From positions 2,356,001 to 2,420,000 of the forward strand of contig NZ_FNKP01000001.1 of the NCBI RefSeq assembly GCF_900099835.1: a stretch of 64,000 bases of DNA. Reading direction: 5' to 3'. The translations under genes and the position numbers were made by a program. Below are positions 1 through 9,592 of this stretch, in pieces. Source of the DNA: Paraburkholderia fungorum (GTDB taxonomy: Bacteria > Pseudomonadota > Gammaproteobacteria > Burkholderiales > Burkholderiaceae). Numbering within the stretch: the first letter of the stretch is position 1; each line of letters starts with the position of its first letter. The notes beneath the pieces are model-generated. The model did no database searches. It saw only the letters and a program-made list of their open reading frames with translations, and was not told where the DNA came from.

Positions 1-369
1 CGCATGAAGGCCAACGACGCCCTCGCCTCCAGTCAACACCATGGGCCCCGGACGCGGCCTCTTTCCAAAATTCGCAACCGCGTCGAATTCGACGGCAAAT
101 GGCGCCATGCCGATCGACTCCGCTGCACGCTTTGCCGCGTCGACTTTCTCTTGCGGCAACCCTCCCGCAAAATTTCCCAGATGAGTCAGCGTTGCGTGCA
201 AACGTCCAGCTGCTAGCGGCTTGCTGCGGACGCGCGCCTCCCCGCAAAGCTGGTGCGCGAGCTTCGCAATGCCGGCCGCTGTTCTTGTGTCGGGGAAAAC
301 GGCGAAAAACAGGCCATCTGTTGGCGTTGGCGGCGCCTCTAGCCCAGGCAACCAGAATTGTTCAGGCAT
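1..369 (-). CDS. thpR: RNA 2',3'-cyclic phosphodiesterase (LigT/ThpR family), partial
   Basis: This is the N-terminal 123 codons of a minus-strand gene that runs off the left edge of the window, with no stop codon inside. Translation from the ATG at 369 begins MPEQFWLPGLEAPP, followed by DGLFFAVFPD, and contains HATLTHLGNF at about residues 61-70. That is the first HxTx motif of the 2H phosphoesterase superfamily, and the spacing matches bacterial LigT/ThpR proteins. The second HxTx motif would lie outside the window. The start is supported by GGGAG four bases upstream. Family members hydrolyse 2',3'-cyclic phosphates on RNA and can join tRNA halves through a 2'-5' bond in vitro; the role in cells is unclear. 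The gene is divergent from the SOS-boxed DNA repair cassette, with 160 bases between the start codons. Confidence 0.85.
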   Translation of the reverse strand, partial: MPEQFWLPGLEAPPTPTDGLFFAVFPDTRTAAGIAKLAHQLCGEARVRSKPLAAGRLHATLTHLGNFAGGLPQEKVDAAKRAAESIGMAPFAVEFDAVANFGKRPRPGPMVLTGGEGVVGLHA

Positions 370-471
370 GTCGCTCCCGACATGGAAAAGCCCGCATCTG
401 CATGTAAATGAACCCCCGGTTTGTCGCGGGCGCGGCCGCGCCCCGATCGTTTCAGCCACTTCAGAAACCGC

Positions 472-499
472 TTGCACCTTTGCTCTGCCCACGTACAAT
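472..499 (+). promoter_or_regulatory. Predicted promoter of the radical SAM-UdgX cassette
   Basis: A -35-like TTGCAC (472-477) is separated by 16 bases from a -10-like TACAAT (494-499). The -35 element is weak and the -10 is good. The predicted transcription start falls at about 505-507, inside the LexA box that begins at 499, so bound LexA would block initiation. The expected untranslated leader is only about 24 bases. Confidence 0.5.
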
Positions 500-518
500 A
501 CTGTACATCCATACAGTA
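499..518 (+). promoter_or_regulatory. LexA (SOS) operator
   Basis: The 20 bases TACTGTACATCCATACAGTA contain CTGT-N8-ACAG, the LexA operator consensus of gamma- and beta-proteobacteria. The outer six bases on each side (TACTGT and ACAGTA) form a perfect inverted repeat, as in the strongest E. coli boxes. The site lies 11 bases before the ATG at 530 and overlaps the predicted -10 and start site. I noticed no other copy of this motif in the window. The match is seen directly; LexA binding itself is inferred. Confidence 0.88.
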
Positions 519-529
519 TTGGCGGCAAC

Positions 530-1741
530 ATGGAATTGCTCAAAAAGCTCGAAGTATTGGCGGACGCGGCGAAGTACGACGCGTCGTGTGCCAGCAGTGG
601 CGCTCCCAAGCGCGGCTCTCGAGGCACAGAAGGGCTCGGCGCAAGCACGGGTGCGGGCATTTGCCATAGCTTCACGCCCGATGGGCGCTGCGTGTCCCTC
701 CTGAAAATACTGCTAACCAATTTTTGTCTTTACGATTGTCAATACTGCGTCAATCGGCGCTCGAGCAACGTGCCCCGCGCGCGCTTCACGCCGGAGGAAG
801 TGGTCGATCTCACACTAGATTTCTATCGGCGCAATTACATCGACGGCCTGTTTCTGAGTTCCGGAATCATTCAGTCATCGAACTACACGATGGAGCAGCT
901 TGTACGCGTTGCGCAGTCGCTGCGTGAGGAGCACCAGTTTCGCGGCTACCTTCATCTGAAAACGATTCCCGACGCCGACCCGCAACTGATCGCCCTGGCG
1001 GGGCGTTACGCCGATCGTTTGAGCGTGAATATCGAGTTACCGACTGACAGCAGTCTTGCTCGCCTCGCCCCGGAAAAGGACGTGCGCACCATCAAGCTGG
1101 CAATGGGTTCGATCCGTCTCGCGCAGGAAGAAGCGCAGAGCGACGCGAAGGCGCCAAAGTTCACTCCGGCGGGCCAAAGCACGCAAATGATCGTCGGCGC
1201 AGATCAAACCAGCGACAGCACGATCCTGCAAACAGCCGAAACGCTCTATGGCGCTTATAAGCTGAAGCGCGTGTATTACTCGGGATTCAGCCCGATTCCC
1301 GACAGCCCTTCTGCGTTGCCCGCGCAGGCGCCGCCGCTGTTGCGTGAACATCGGCTGTATCAGGCCGACTTTCTGATCCGCGGCTACGGTTTCAGCGTCG
1401 AGGAACTGTTTGAAAAGCCGGGCAATCTTTCGCTTGAGATAGATCCCAAGCTCGCGTGGGCGCTGGCGCATCGCGAGGCGTTTCCGGTTGATCTCAATCG
1501 CGCACCGATGCGAATGATCGCGCGCGTGCCGGGCATCGGCATGCGCAACGCGAAGCGGCTGGTCGAATTGCGGCGAACGCGTCGTGTGCGCTATGACGAC
1601 CTCGTTCGGCTGCGTTGTCCGCTGGAGAAAATCAAACCGTTTGTCGTCACGCAAGACTACCGCGCGGCCAGTCATGACGCGTCGTCGGCTCATTTGCGCC
1701 GTGTGCTGGCGCCGCCGCCGGTACAACTGGCGCTGTTGTAA
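530..1741 (+). CDS. Putative DNA modification/repair radical SAM protein
   Basis: A 403-residue protein resembling the TIGR03916 family. The radical SAM signature CxxxCxxC is Cys66, Cys70 and Cys73 (NFCLYDCQYC), which should hold a 4Fe-4S cluster and SAM. Near the C-terminus, about residues 325-348, a helix-hairpin-helix with PGIGMRNAKR suggests DNA backbone contact, followed by a basic RRTRRVR stretch. I chose the ATG at 530 because the family N-terminus (MELLKKLEVLADAAKYDASC) starts there and the LexA box lies just upstream; the same frame is open back to 221, but that would translate through the operator. The stop is 9 bases before the UdgX fusion gene, so the two are probably co-transcribed. 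TIGR03916 members co-occur with TIGR03915 partners. The chemical reaction is unknown; a role in DNA damage is inferred from the partner, the HhH and the SOS box. Confidence 0.9.
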   Translation: MELLKKLEVLADAAKYDASCASSGAPKRGSRGTEGLGASTGAGICHSFTPDGRCVSLLKILLTNFCLYDCQYCVNRRSSNVPRARFTPEEVVDLTLDFYRRNYIDGLFLSSGIIQSSNYTMEQLVRVAQSLREEHQFRGYLHLKTIPDADPQLIALAGRYADRLSVNIELPTDSSLARLAPEKDVRTIKLAMGSIRLAQEEAQSDAKAPKFTPAGQSTQMIVGADQTSDSTILQTAETLYGAYKLKRVYYSGFSPIPDSPSALPAQAPPLLREHRLYQADFLIRGYGFSVEELFEKPGNLSLEIDPKLAWALAHREAFPVDLNRAPMRMIARVPGIGMRNAKRLVELRRTRRVRYDDLVRLRCPLEKIKPFVVTQDYRAASHDASSAHLRRVLAPPPVQLALL

Positions 1742-1750
1742 AGCATCGCA

Positions 1751-3235
1751 ATGCGTTCCATCGTTATTGACGACGATTTCACCGCGTGGCGAGCCGCGTC
1801 ACTCAAAGCGTTAGCCGAAGGCCTCGCGCCGGAATCGATTGAATGGCGCGTCGAACAACCGCCAGAGTTACGGCAAGGTCAAACATTGTTCGACTATGGG
1901 GAATCGTCGGAAAACGACATGATCACGCCCGCAACAGTGGCCGTGCATGTATCAAAAGAACTGGGCGCGCTGATTCACGACTGCGCACTTCACTGCGAGC
2001 CACAGCGTTGGGCTTTTTTATACAAAGTACTGTGGCGCTGGCAGCAAGGAGATCGCTCGGTAGCGTCGCCGGCTGACGAAGACGGCGCGCAGCTTTATCG
2101 CATGGCCAAAAGCGTGCGACGCGCCAAGCACGACATGATTGCGTACGTCCGGTTTCGCCAGCAGGCGCAATCGTCACGGCCACCCGAGTACATCGCGTGG
2201 TACGAACCGGAGCACGACGTCCTTGCGTGGGCGGCCGAGCATTTCGCCCAGCGCATGGGGCGCTCGTCGTGGATGATCACGACGCCACGAGGCGCGGCGT
2301 TCTGGGACGGTCAGCAGTTGCATCTCGAACGCCGTCACGCGTTGCCCGGCGAACATCGCGTCGACACCGAGGACGAAGCCGAAGCGCTTTGGCTCGCCTA
2401 TTACCGCAGCACGTTCAACCCGGCCCGCCTCAACGAGACCGCGCTCGAACAGCACATGCCGGTACGTTTCTGGAAAGGCTTACCGGAAGGCCACCTGATC
2501 CCCGCCATGATCAGCGAAGCGAAAAGCGGCGCGCGCCGTTTAGCGCAAGCAAGCGGCGTCGGTGAGCTCGGTGGCAAGTCGATTCCGGTTGAGGCTGAAG
2601 TCGCTCAACCAGTTCGCGAAAGCCCATCATCGCTTGATGCGTGCCGACGTTGCGACCTGTGGCGCAACGCGACGCAAGCGGTCGGCAGTTCAGGGCCGGG
2701 CGAAGCGCGAATCATGCTGATTGGCGAGCAGCCTGGAGATCAGGAAGACCTGAGCGGTCAACCGTTTGTCGGGCCCGCAGGGCAGTTACTGGACATGGCG
2801 ATAAAGCGCGCGGGATTGTCGCGCGAGCGTCTTTATCTGACGAACGCTGTAAAACATTTCAAATGGGAATTGCGCGGCAAGCGACGGCTTCACAAGACAC
2901 CGGGGCAGCGTGAGGTCGAAGCGTGTTCTTACTGGCTTGAGCGGGAATTGGAGACGGTGCGGCCAACTGTAATCGTAACGTTGGGAGCAACAGCACTTAA
3001 CGCCTTGTTGCGAGAGAAAGCCAGCTTACGGGATTACATCGACAAACCGTTCGAAATGGCAGGCAGCGTGGGCATTGCGACCTATCATCCTTCGTTCGCG
3101 CTGAGACAGCCGAACGACGCTGCCCGCGACAAGATACTCGACGAGATCAGCAACGCGCTTGAGCGGGCCCGTGAATTGGCGGAATCCGCATTACCTGAAA
3201 TACCCAACCCAACTTCGAAAAAATTGCGGCAATAA
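1751..3235 (+). CDS. Fusion of TIGR03915/DUF4130 domain and UdgX-type uracil-DNA binding protein
   Basis: A 494-residue two-domain protein. Residues 1 to about 265 match the TIGR03915/DUF4130 family found alongside the radical SAM protein (RWAFLYKVLWRW at 86-97, YRMAKSVRRAKHDM at 116-129, LAYYRSTFNPARLN at 215-228). From about 295 to 475 it is a uracil-DNA glycosylase superfamily domain of the UdgX type: GEQPGDQED at 325-333, PFVGPAGQLL at 338-347, the UdgX-specific loop KRRLH at 377-381, and HPS at 446-448. In studied UdgX the His of this loop (here His381) becomes covalently joined to the abasic site after uracil removal. Cys298, Cys301 and Cys392 are likely Fe-S ligands; the position that is Cys in family-4 UDGs appears to be His369. 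The ATG at 1751 follows the radical SAM stop by 9 bases without a strong ribosome site, so translational coupling is likely. Confidence 0.9.
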   Translation: MRSIVIDDDFTAWRAASLKALAEGLAPESIEWRVEQPPELRQGQTLFDYGESSENDMITPATVAVHVSKELGALIHDCALHCEPQRWAFLYKVLWRWQQGDRSVASPADEDGAQLYRMAKSVRRAKHDMIAYVRFRQQAQSSRPPEYIAWYEPEHDVLAWAAEHFAQRMGRSSWMITTPRGAAFWDGQQLHLERRHALPGEHRVDTEDEAEALWLAYYRSTFNPARLNETALEQHMPVRFWKGLPEGHLIPAMISEAKSGARRLAQASGVGELGGKSIPVEAEVAQPVRESPSSLDACRRCDLWRNATQAVGSSGPGEARIMLIGEQPGDQEDLSGQPFVGPAGQLLDMAIKRAGLSRERLYLTNAVKHFKWELRGKRRLHKTPGQREVEACSYWLERELETVRPTVIVTLGATALNALLREKASLRDYIDKPFEMAGSVGIATYHPSFALRQPNDAARDKILDEISNALERARELAESALPEIPNPTSKKLRQ

Positions 3236-3238
3236 AAA

Positions 3239-3256
3239 AGGGCGCCGCAGCGCCCT
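3239..3256 (-). terminator. Rho-independent terminator of guaA, in the convergent udgX-guaA gap
   Basis: A 7-bp stem AGGGCGC/GCGCCCT with a CGCA loop. Read on the minus strand it is followed by a run of six T, so it mainly ends guaA transcription. On the plus strand the T-run is poor, but it may still slow readthrough from the UdgX gene, which stops at 3235. Confidence 0.8.
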
Positions 3257-3281
3257 CTTCCATGCCATTAAACCGGCAAGC

Positions 3282-4865
3282 TTATTCCCACTCGATTGTC
3301 GCCGGCGGCTTACCCGAGATGTCGTAAACAACCCGGTTAATCCCGCGCACTTCATTGATGATCCGGTTCGACACATGCCCCAACAACTCATGCGGCAGGT
3401 GCGCCCAATGTGCGGTCATGAAGTCCAGCGTCTGCACGGCGCGCAGTGCGACAACGTACTCGTAAGTGCGGCCATCGCCCATCACGCCAACGCTCTTCAC
3501 CGGCAGGAACACCGCAAACGCCTGGCTCGTCAGGTCGTACCACGACTTGCCCGTTTCCTTGTCGATAAACGTACGCAGCGTCTCGATGAAAATCGCGTCC
3601 GCGCGACGCAGCAGATCCGCGAAATCGCGCTTCACTTCGCCGAGAATACGCACGCCCAGACCCGGGCCCGGGAACGGATGGCGGTACACCATCGACGGCG
3701 GCAAACCGAGCTTTACGCCGAGTTCGCGCACTTCGTCCTTGAACAGTTCGCGCAGCGGTTCGAGCAGCTTCAGATTCAGCGTCTCAGGCAAGCCGCCCAC
3801 GTTGTGGTGGCTCTTGATGGTCTGCGCGCCCTTCTTGCCCTTACCGGCCGATTCGATCACGTCCGGGTAGATCGTGCCTTGAGCCAGCCACTTCGCGTCG
3901 GTCAGCTTGCCGGCTTCGGTCTGGAACACTTCGACGAATTCCGCGCCGATGATCTTGCGCTTCGCTTCCGGATCGGTCACGCCGGCCAGCTTGCTCAGGA
4001 ACGCTTCGCTCGCGTCGACGTGAATCACCTTCACGCCGAGGTTGTCGGCGAACAACGCCATCACCTGCTCGGCTTCGTTCAGGCGCAACAGGCCGTGGTC
4101 GACGAACACGCAGGTCAGCTGATCGCCAATCGCGCGATGCAGCAGCGCTGCCGCCACCGACGAATCCACGCCACCGGACAGCCCCAGGATTACGTGCTCG
4201 TTACCGACCTGCTCGCGAATTTTCGCGACTGCTTCGTCGATATAGTTGCCCATTTCCCAGTCGGGCTGCGCGCCGCAGATCTTCAGCACGAAACGCTCGA
4301 GCATCGCGCGGCCCTGCACGGTGTGCGTAACTTCCGGGTGCCACTGCAGACCGTAGAAATGGCGCTTTTCGTCGGCCATCGCCGCGATCGGGCACGATTC
4401 CGTCGATGCCATCAACGCAAAGCCCGGCGGCATTTCCAGCACCTTGTCGCCGTGGCTCATCCACACCTTCAGCATGCCGTGACCTTCCGGCGTGGTGAAG
4501 TCGCTAATGCCGTCGAGCAGGCTCGTATGGTTGCGCGCGCGCACTTCGGCATAACCGAATTCGCGCAGATGGCCGTTGTCGACCTTGCCGCCGAGCTGCT
4601 CGGCCATCGCCTGCATGCCGTAGCAGATGCCGAGCACCGGCACGCCGAGTTCGAACACCGCTTGCGGCACGCGCGGCGTATCCGTTTCGGTGACCGAGCT
4701 CGGGCCGCCGGAGAGGATCACGCCCTTCGGCGCGAAATCGCGAATGAACGACGCATCGACGTCGTACGGATGAATTTCCGAATACACGTTGGCTTCGCGA
4801 ACGCGACGTGCAATCAGTTGGGTGACTTGCGAACCGAAGTCGAGGATCAGGATCTTGTCATGCAT
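3282..4865 (-). CDS. guaA: GMP synthase (glutamine-hydrolysing)
   Basis: GuaA converts XMP to GMP using ATP and glutamine in the cytosol. The 527-residue protein has a class I glutamine amidotransferase domain with the nucleophile Cys81 (GICYGMQ) and His175/Glu177 (WHPE). The ATP-pyrophosphatase P-loop SGGVDSS is at 229-235. The C-terminal dimerisation domain ends in TIEWE. I chose the second ATG, at 4865 ([13 protein letters not shown]), because this is the family N-terminus; the upstream ATG at 4883 would add six atypical residues. It is the last gene of a guaB-membrane protein-guaA cluster and ends at a good terminator. Confidence 0.97.
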   Translation of the reverse strand: MHDKILILDFGSQVTQLIARRVREANVYSEIHPYDVDASFIRDFAPKGVILSGGPSSVTETDTPRVPQAVFELGVPVLGICYGMQAMAEQLGGKVDNGHLREFGYAEVRARNHTSLLDGISDFTTPEGHGMLKVWMSHGDKVLEMPPGFALMASTESCPIAAMADEKRHFYGLQWHPEVTHTVQGRAMLERFVLKICGAQPDWEMGNYIDEAVAKIREQVGNEHVILGLSGGVDSSVAAALLHRAIGDQLTCVFVDHGLLRLNEAEQVMALFADNLGVKVIHVDASEAFLSKLAGVTDPEAKRKIIGAEFVEVFQTEAGKLTDAKWLAQGTIYPDVIESAGKGKKGAQTIKSHHNVGGLPETLNLKLLEPLRELFKDEVRELGVKLGLPPSMVYRHPFPGPGLGVRILGEVKRDFADLLRRADAIFIETLRTFIDKETGKSWYDLTSQAFAVFLPVKSVGVMGDGRTYEYVVALRAVQTLDFMTAHWAHLPHELLGHVSNRIINEVRGINRVVYDISGKPPATIEWE

Positions 4866-5071
4866 GGCAGCGGACGGAGTCAAAAGTGAGCGGATACGGA
4901 ATGCCGCGCACCGAAGCGCGCGGCCTTGAATTCAAAACGGTCCACGTGGGGACAATCGGACATGAAACGTAACGATGAAGCCTGCTGATGCGTTCGACGC
5001 CGCAGCCACCTGCCTGCGGCATGCTCGAACGGAATCCGTTAGCTTCAGCGGATGGCGTGGCGCTCGGCGCG

Positions 5072-5851
5072 TCAGCCATGAAGCGGTGGCCGGGGTGCGC
5101 CGGAAGCGTCGGCGGTTGCGTCACGCGTTTCGTTGCGCGCAACCGCTGCTGCCCGTGCAGCACGTTCAGACTCGGTGAGGCTGGCTTTATCGACAGGATG
5201 AAGTGGCGTGGCCGACGCAGCACCTACAGGCCGCGTAACCGGAATCACAGGTTCGACCACCGGCTCGGCGTGATACACCGGAAAACCCGCGGTGACGCGT
5301 GCCGGTTCGCGCGCAGCGTCGCGCTCCAACTCGCGCCGCCTGGCGGCATCCTTTTCGGCCTGGATTTCGGCGTCTTTAGCAGCCTGGCTGGCGGCCAGTT
5401 TCTCAGCCCGCTTTTCAGCGCGATTGGAAGAGCCTTTAACCACAATGCCCTTCTCACGCCGCCTTACCGCGCCCGACAGGCGCACGCCGCCGAGACCGAC
5501 CACCACCAGCACCACACCCGCCAGCACCGCCACGACCTGCCCAAAACCGGTCAGCGAAGGTGTACGCAGACCGAGCAGCCAAACCAGCATCAGCACGCCG
5601 GTCAGCCAGTTCACATGGCCGACGGCCTTGGCAACCGCCGAAGTTAGCGCTCCATCGAACGACGCGTGCAACGCCAGCCACGCGAGTCCGATCAGCGCCA
5701 CGCCAAACCCCTGGCCGACCAGAGCCGGCTCGGTTTGCACCAACTGCAGCGCGTTGTACAACGAAGTCCAGGGCGTCAGCAGAAACAGCAGACCGAACGC
5801 AAGCAACAACAAGGCATCGACGATAAGTACAAAACGCAGCAGTGGCTTCAT
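5072..5851 (-). CDS. Conserved membrane protein of unknown function in the gua cluster
   Basis: A 259-residue protein I cannot name. The first half carries about four hydrophobic segments (residues roughly 5-27, 42-64, 78-95 and 103-122). The second half is charged and Ala-rich: a likely coiled coil (KRAEKLAASQAAKDAEIQAE region, residues about 146-180) followed by a Pro/Ala-rich tail. It starts 6 bases after the guaB stop and is followed about 200 bases later by guaA, so it is probably expressed with the purine genes. No enzyme motif is visible. It could be a structural or scaffold membrane protein that only travels with gua. Confidence 0.75.
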   Translation of the reverse strand: MKPLLRFVLIVDALLLLAFGLLFLLTPWTSLYNALQLVQTEPALVGQGFGVALIGLAWLALHASFDGALTSAVAKAVGHVNWLTGVLMLVWLLGLRTPSLTGFGQVVAVLAGVVLVVVGLGGVRLSGAVRRREKGIVVKGSSNRAEKRAEKLAASQAAKDAEIQAEKDAARRRELERDAAREPARVTAGFPVYHAEPVVEPVIPVTRPVGAASATPLHPVDKASLTESERAARAAAVARNETRDATADASGAPRPPLHG

Positions 5852-5857
5852 TGGCGT

Positions 5858-7350
<1,493 letters not shown>

Positions 7351-7633
7351 CGCGATACCTCCCCGGTTTTCACTGCACTAACAGCAGCTTAGCGAATTTC
7401 GGGTGATTTTTTTCATGACTTTGGGCCCGTCGATTTCGCTTATCGGTTCGGCTCGGGTTCGATCGGGTTTCGTTTGCGCGTTCGGGCGCAAATAAGCGTC
7501 GGCGGGGAAAAACCGGATAAAACACGCATGACGGTCGCATGATTTCCGCTCAAATGCAGAATCGAACAAGACGCGGGACCGGCCAACCCGCTATTCTGCC
7601 GACCATTCTCAAGTTTTCCAGCAGGAGCAGTCG

Positions 7634-8611
7634 ATGCAGCGCGGTGTGGCATATGGAGTAATGGCCGGAGCCTTATGGGGCATGGTTTTTCTGGTGCCGC
7701 GCGTGCTGCCCGACTTTTCGCCGCTGCTTCTGAGCGCGGGCCGCTACACGATGTACGGAATCGTGTCGCTGGCCGCCGCGCTGCCGATGGCGCGCTCGCT
7801 CGTCAAACGCCTGACCCGCGAGGATCTCGGCGCGCTGGTGAAGCTGGCGCTGGCCGGCAACCTCATCTATTACCTTTTGCTGACGGCGGCCGTCCATCTG
7901 ATCGGCATTGCGCCGGCCTCGCTGATCGTCGGCGTACTGCCGGTCACGGTGACCCTGCTCGGACGGCGCGATCACGGCGCGGTGCCGCTGGCCCGGCTCG
8001 CGTGGCCGCTGACGGTGGTCATGGCGGGTATCGTCTGCATCAACGTCGACGTATTTACGGTGGCGGATAGCTCACCCGTCAGCGTCGCCACGAAGCTGCT
8101 GGGCATTGCGTGCGCAGTCGGCGCGCTGGGCTGCTGGACGTGGTTCGCGGTCGAAAACGCCCGATATCTGCAGCGTCAGACGCATTTCAGCGGCAACGAG
8201 TGGTCGGTGCTGTGGGGTGTGGTGACCGGCGCCCTCGGCGCGGCGCTGTGGCTGGTGGTCGCAGCGTTGCCGTCGGGTGGTCCGCAAGGCGAACTGGCGG
8301 ATGCTCGCTGGCAAACTTTCTGGATGCTGAATCTCGGCCTCGCGATTGGCGCGTCGTGGCTCGGCAATGGACTGTGGAATGCCGCATCGAAACGGCTTCC
8401 GCTGACACTTTCCGGACAGATGATCGTGTTCGAGACGCTGTTTGCGCTGCTTTACGCGTTCATTTATGACCAGCGCTTGCCGCGCCCGCTGGAACTGGCG
8501 GCGATCCTGTTGCTGGTAGCAGGAGTGTGCTGGTCGGTGCGCCAGCATGCGGACGACGACTCGTCGGGGGCCACACGGATCAAGGAGAAAGCGCAGGTTT
8601 CAGCGCCTTGA
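7634..8611 (+). CDS. DMT-superfamily (EamA) transporter
   Basis: A 325-residue integral membrane protein with about ten hydrophobic segments in two homologous halves, the pattern of EamA drug/metabolite transporters in the inner membrane. The second half ends in LELAAILLLVAGVCWSV, typical of the last helix, and a short hydrophilic tail follows. AGGAG (7623-7627) lies seven bases before the ATG, which fixes the start. The substrate cannot be told from sequence. It stands alone between guaB (divergent) and rnfH (convergent). Confidence 0.85.
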   Translation: MQRGVAYGVMAGALWGMVFLVPRVLPDFSPLLLSAGRYTMYGIVSLAAALPMARSLVKRLTREDLGALVKLALAGNLIYYLLLTAAVHLIGIAPASLIVGVLPVTVTLLGRRDHGAVPLARLAWPLTVVMAGIVCINVDVFTVADSSPVSVATKLLGIACAVGALGCWTWFAVENARYLQRQTHFSGNEWSVLWGVVTGALGAALWLVVAALPSGGPQGELADARWQTFWMLNLGLAIGASWLGNGLWNAASKRLPLTLSGQMIVFETLFALLYAFIYDQRLPRPLELAAILLLVAGVCWSVRQHADDDSSGATRIKEKAQVSAP

Positions 8612-8719
8612 TTGAAAGTTCGGCGTTCGGACCGCTCGCGCGCAGCCTGCGACGATTTGCGGCGGTTCGCGCAAGCCGTGCTCCCTTTCAGCCCTGAAGT
8701 TGCGCAACTCCGCCTACCG

Positions 8720-9046
8720 CTACTCCCGATTCTGCCAGCGACGCCCTTCGATCGACCCTGCCTTGCGGGCCTTCTGCACACGACGCTGACGCGACAGCTT
8801 CGGATCCACCAGCAGAGGCCGGTAAATCTCGACGCGATCGTGATCGGCCAGCACTGTATCGAGCGGCTTCAGCTTGCCAAACACACCCACCTTCTGCGCC
8901 TCCAGATTGATAGCCGGATAACGCTGCAAGATGCCGCTTGCGTCGAGCGCCTGCTGCAATGTCGCGCCCTCGGGCAAATCCACGGCGATCAGCGTTTGCG
9001 CGTCGGCCGCCGCGTAACAGACTTCAATCGACAGACGCGTGCTCAT
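8720..9046 (-). CDS. rnfH: RnfH family ubiquitin-like protein (UPF0125)
   Basis: A 108-residue protein with the beta-grasp pattern of the RnfH/UPF0125 family: IEVCYAAADAQTLIAVDLPEGATL near the N-terminus, then KVGVFGKLKPLDTVLADHDRVEIYRPL in the middle, and a basic tail. Its ATG overlaps the TGA of ratA (ATGA, 9043-9046), so the pair is translationally coupled. The biochemical role is not known; the ratA-rnfH pairing next to smpB is conserved widely in beta- and gamma-proteobacteria. Confidence 0.9.
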   Translation of the reverse strand: MSTRLSIEVCYAAADAQTLIAVDLPEGATLQQALDASGILQRYPAINLEAQKVGVFGKLKPLDTVLADHDRVEIYRPLLVDPKLSRQRRVQKARKAGSIEGRRWQNRE

Positions 9047-9480
9047 GCCTTACCGTAGCGCTGATCAGCGCGCTTCACGAATGATTCGACAAAACTATTG
9101 GCGATGTGATTGAACACCGGCCCGATGATTTTCTCGAGAATGATGTTGGTGAATTCGTAATGCAGCGCGAACTCGATCTTGCAAGCATCCGCGCGCAGCG
9201 GCGTGAAGCGCCAGAAACCGGTGAACTTGCGAAACGGGCCATCGGCGAATTCCATGTCGATGCGCGTGGGCCGCTCCATGCTGTTACGCGTGGCGAAGTG
9301 CTGCTTGATGCCCTTGAAGTTGATATCGATCTTCGCCTCCATGCCGGTTTCGTCCTGGCGGCGAATTTCGACGCCTCCGCACCAGGGCAGGAAGTTGGGG
9401 TAATCGGCGACGTCGGTGACGAGGTCGAACATCTGTTCCGCCGAATGGCGGATCAACACGGTTTTCTGGACATCTGCCAT
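9043..9480 (-). CDS. ratA: RatA-like SRPBCC (START-like) protein
   Basis: A 145-residue START-fold protein related to E. coli RatA and to the COQ10 coenzyme Q-binding family: TVLIRHSAEQMFDLVTDV near the N-terminus, YPNFLPWCGG, then FTGFWRFTPL and the C-terminal helix HIANSFVESFVKRA. RatA was described as blocking 70S assembly, whereas the eukaryotic relatives bind ubiquinone; the sequence does not decide between these. I chose the ATG at 9480 (MADVQKTV) because it gives the family N-terminus; the ATG at 9501 would add seven residues. It is divergent from smpB, with 112 bases between the starts. Confidence 0.88.
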   Translation of the reverse strand: MADVQKTVLIRHSAEQMFDLVTDVADYPNFLPWCGGVEIRRQDETGMEAKIDINFKGIKQHFATRNSMERPTRIDMEFADGPFRKFTGFWRFTPLRADACKIEFALHYEFTNIILEKIIGPVFNHIANSFVESFVKRADQRYGKA

Positions 9481-9592
9481 AAATTGAACAGCGCGCGGCA
9501 AGGGTGGACAAGCGGGTTAAAAAGCGCTGCGGGCTTTCCTTGCCCCGCTTTGCTAAAATCGTGATTTTAAACGAGTTGGGCACTTTCCATTC

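Noticed and set aside
221..529. Upstream extension of the radical SAM gene to the ATG at 221
   Set aside because: It would place the promoter and LexA box inside the coding region and overlap the divergent thpR gene; the added residues do not match the family.
3159..4889. Long plus-strand frame (about 576 codons) opposite guaA
   Set aside because: It is the antisense of guaA, rich in His, Arg and Gln as expected from the complementary frame of GC-rich coding DNA, with no family similarity.
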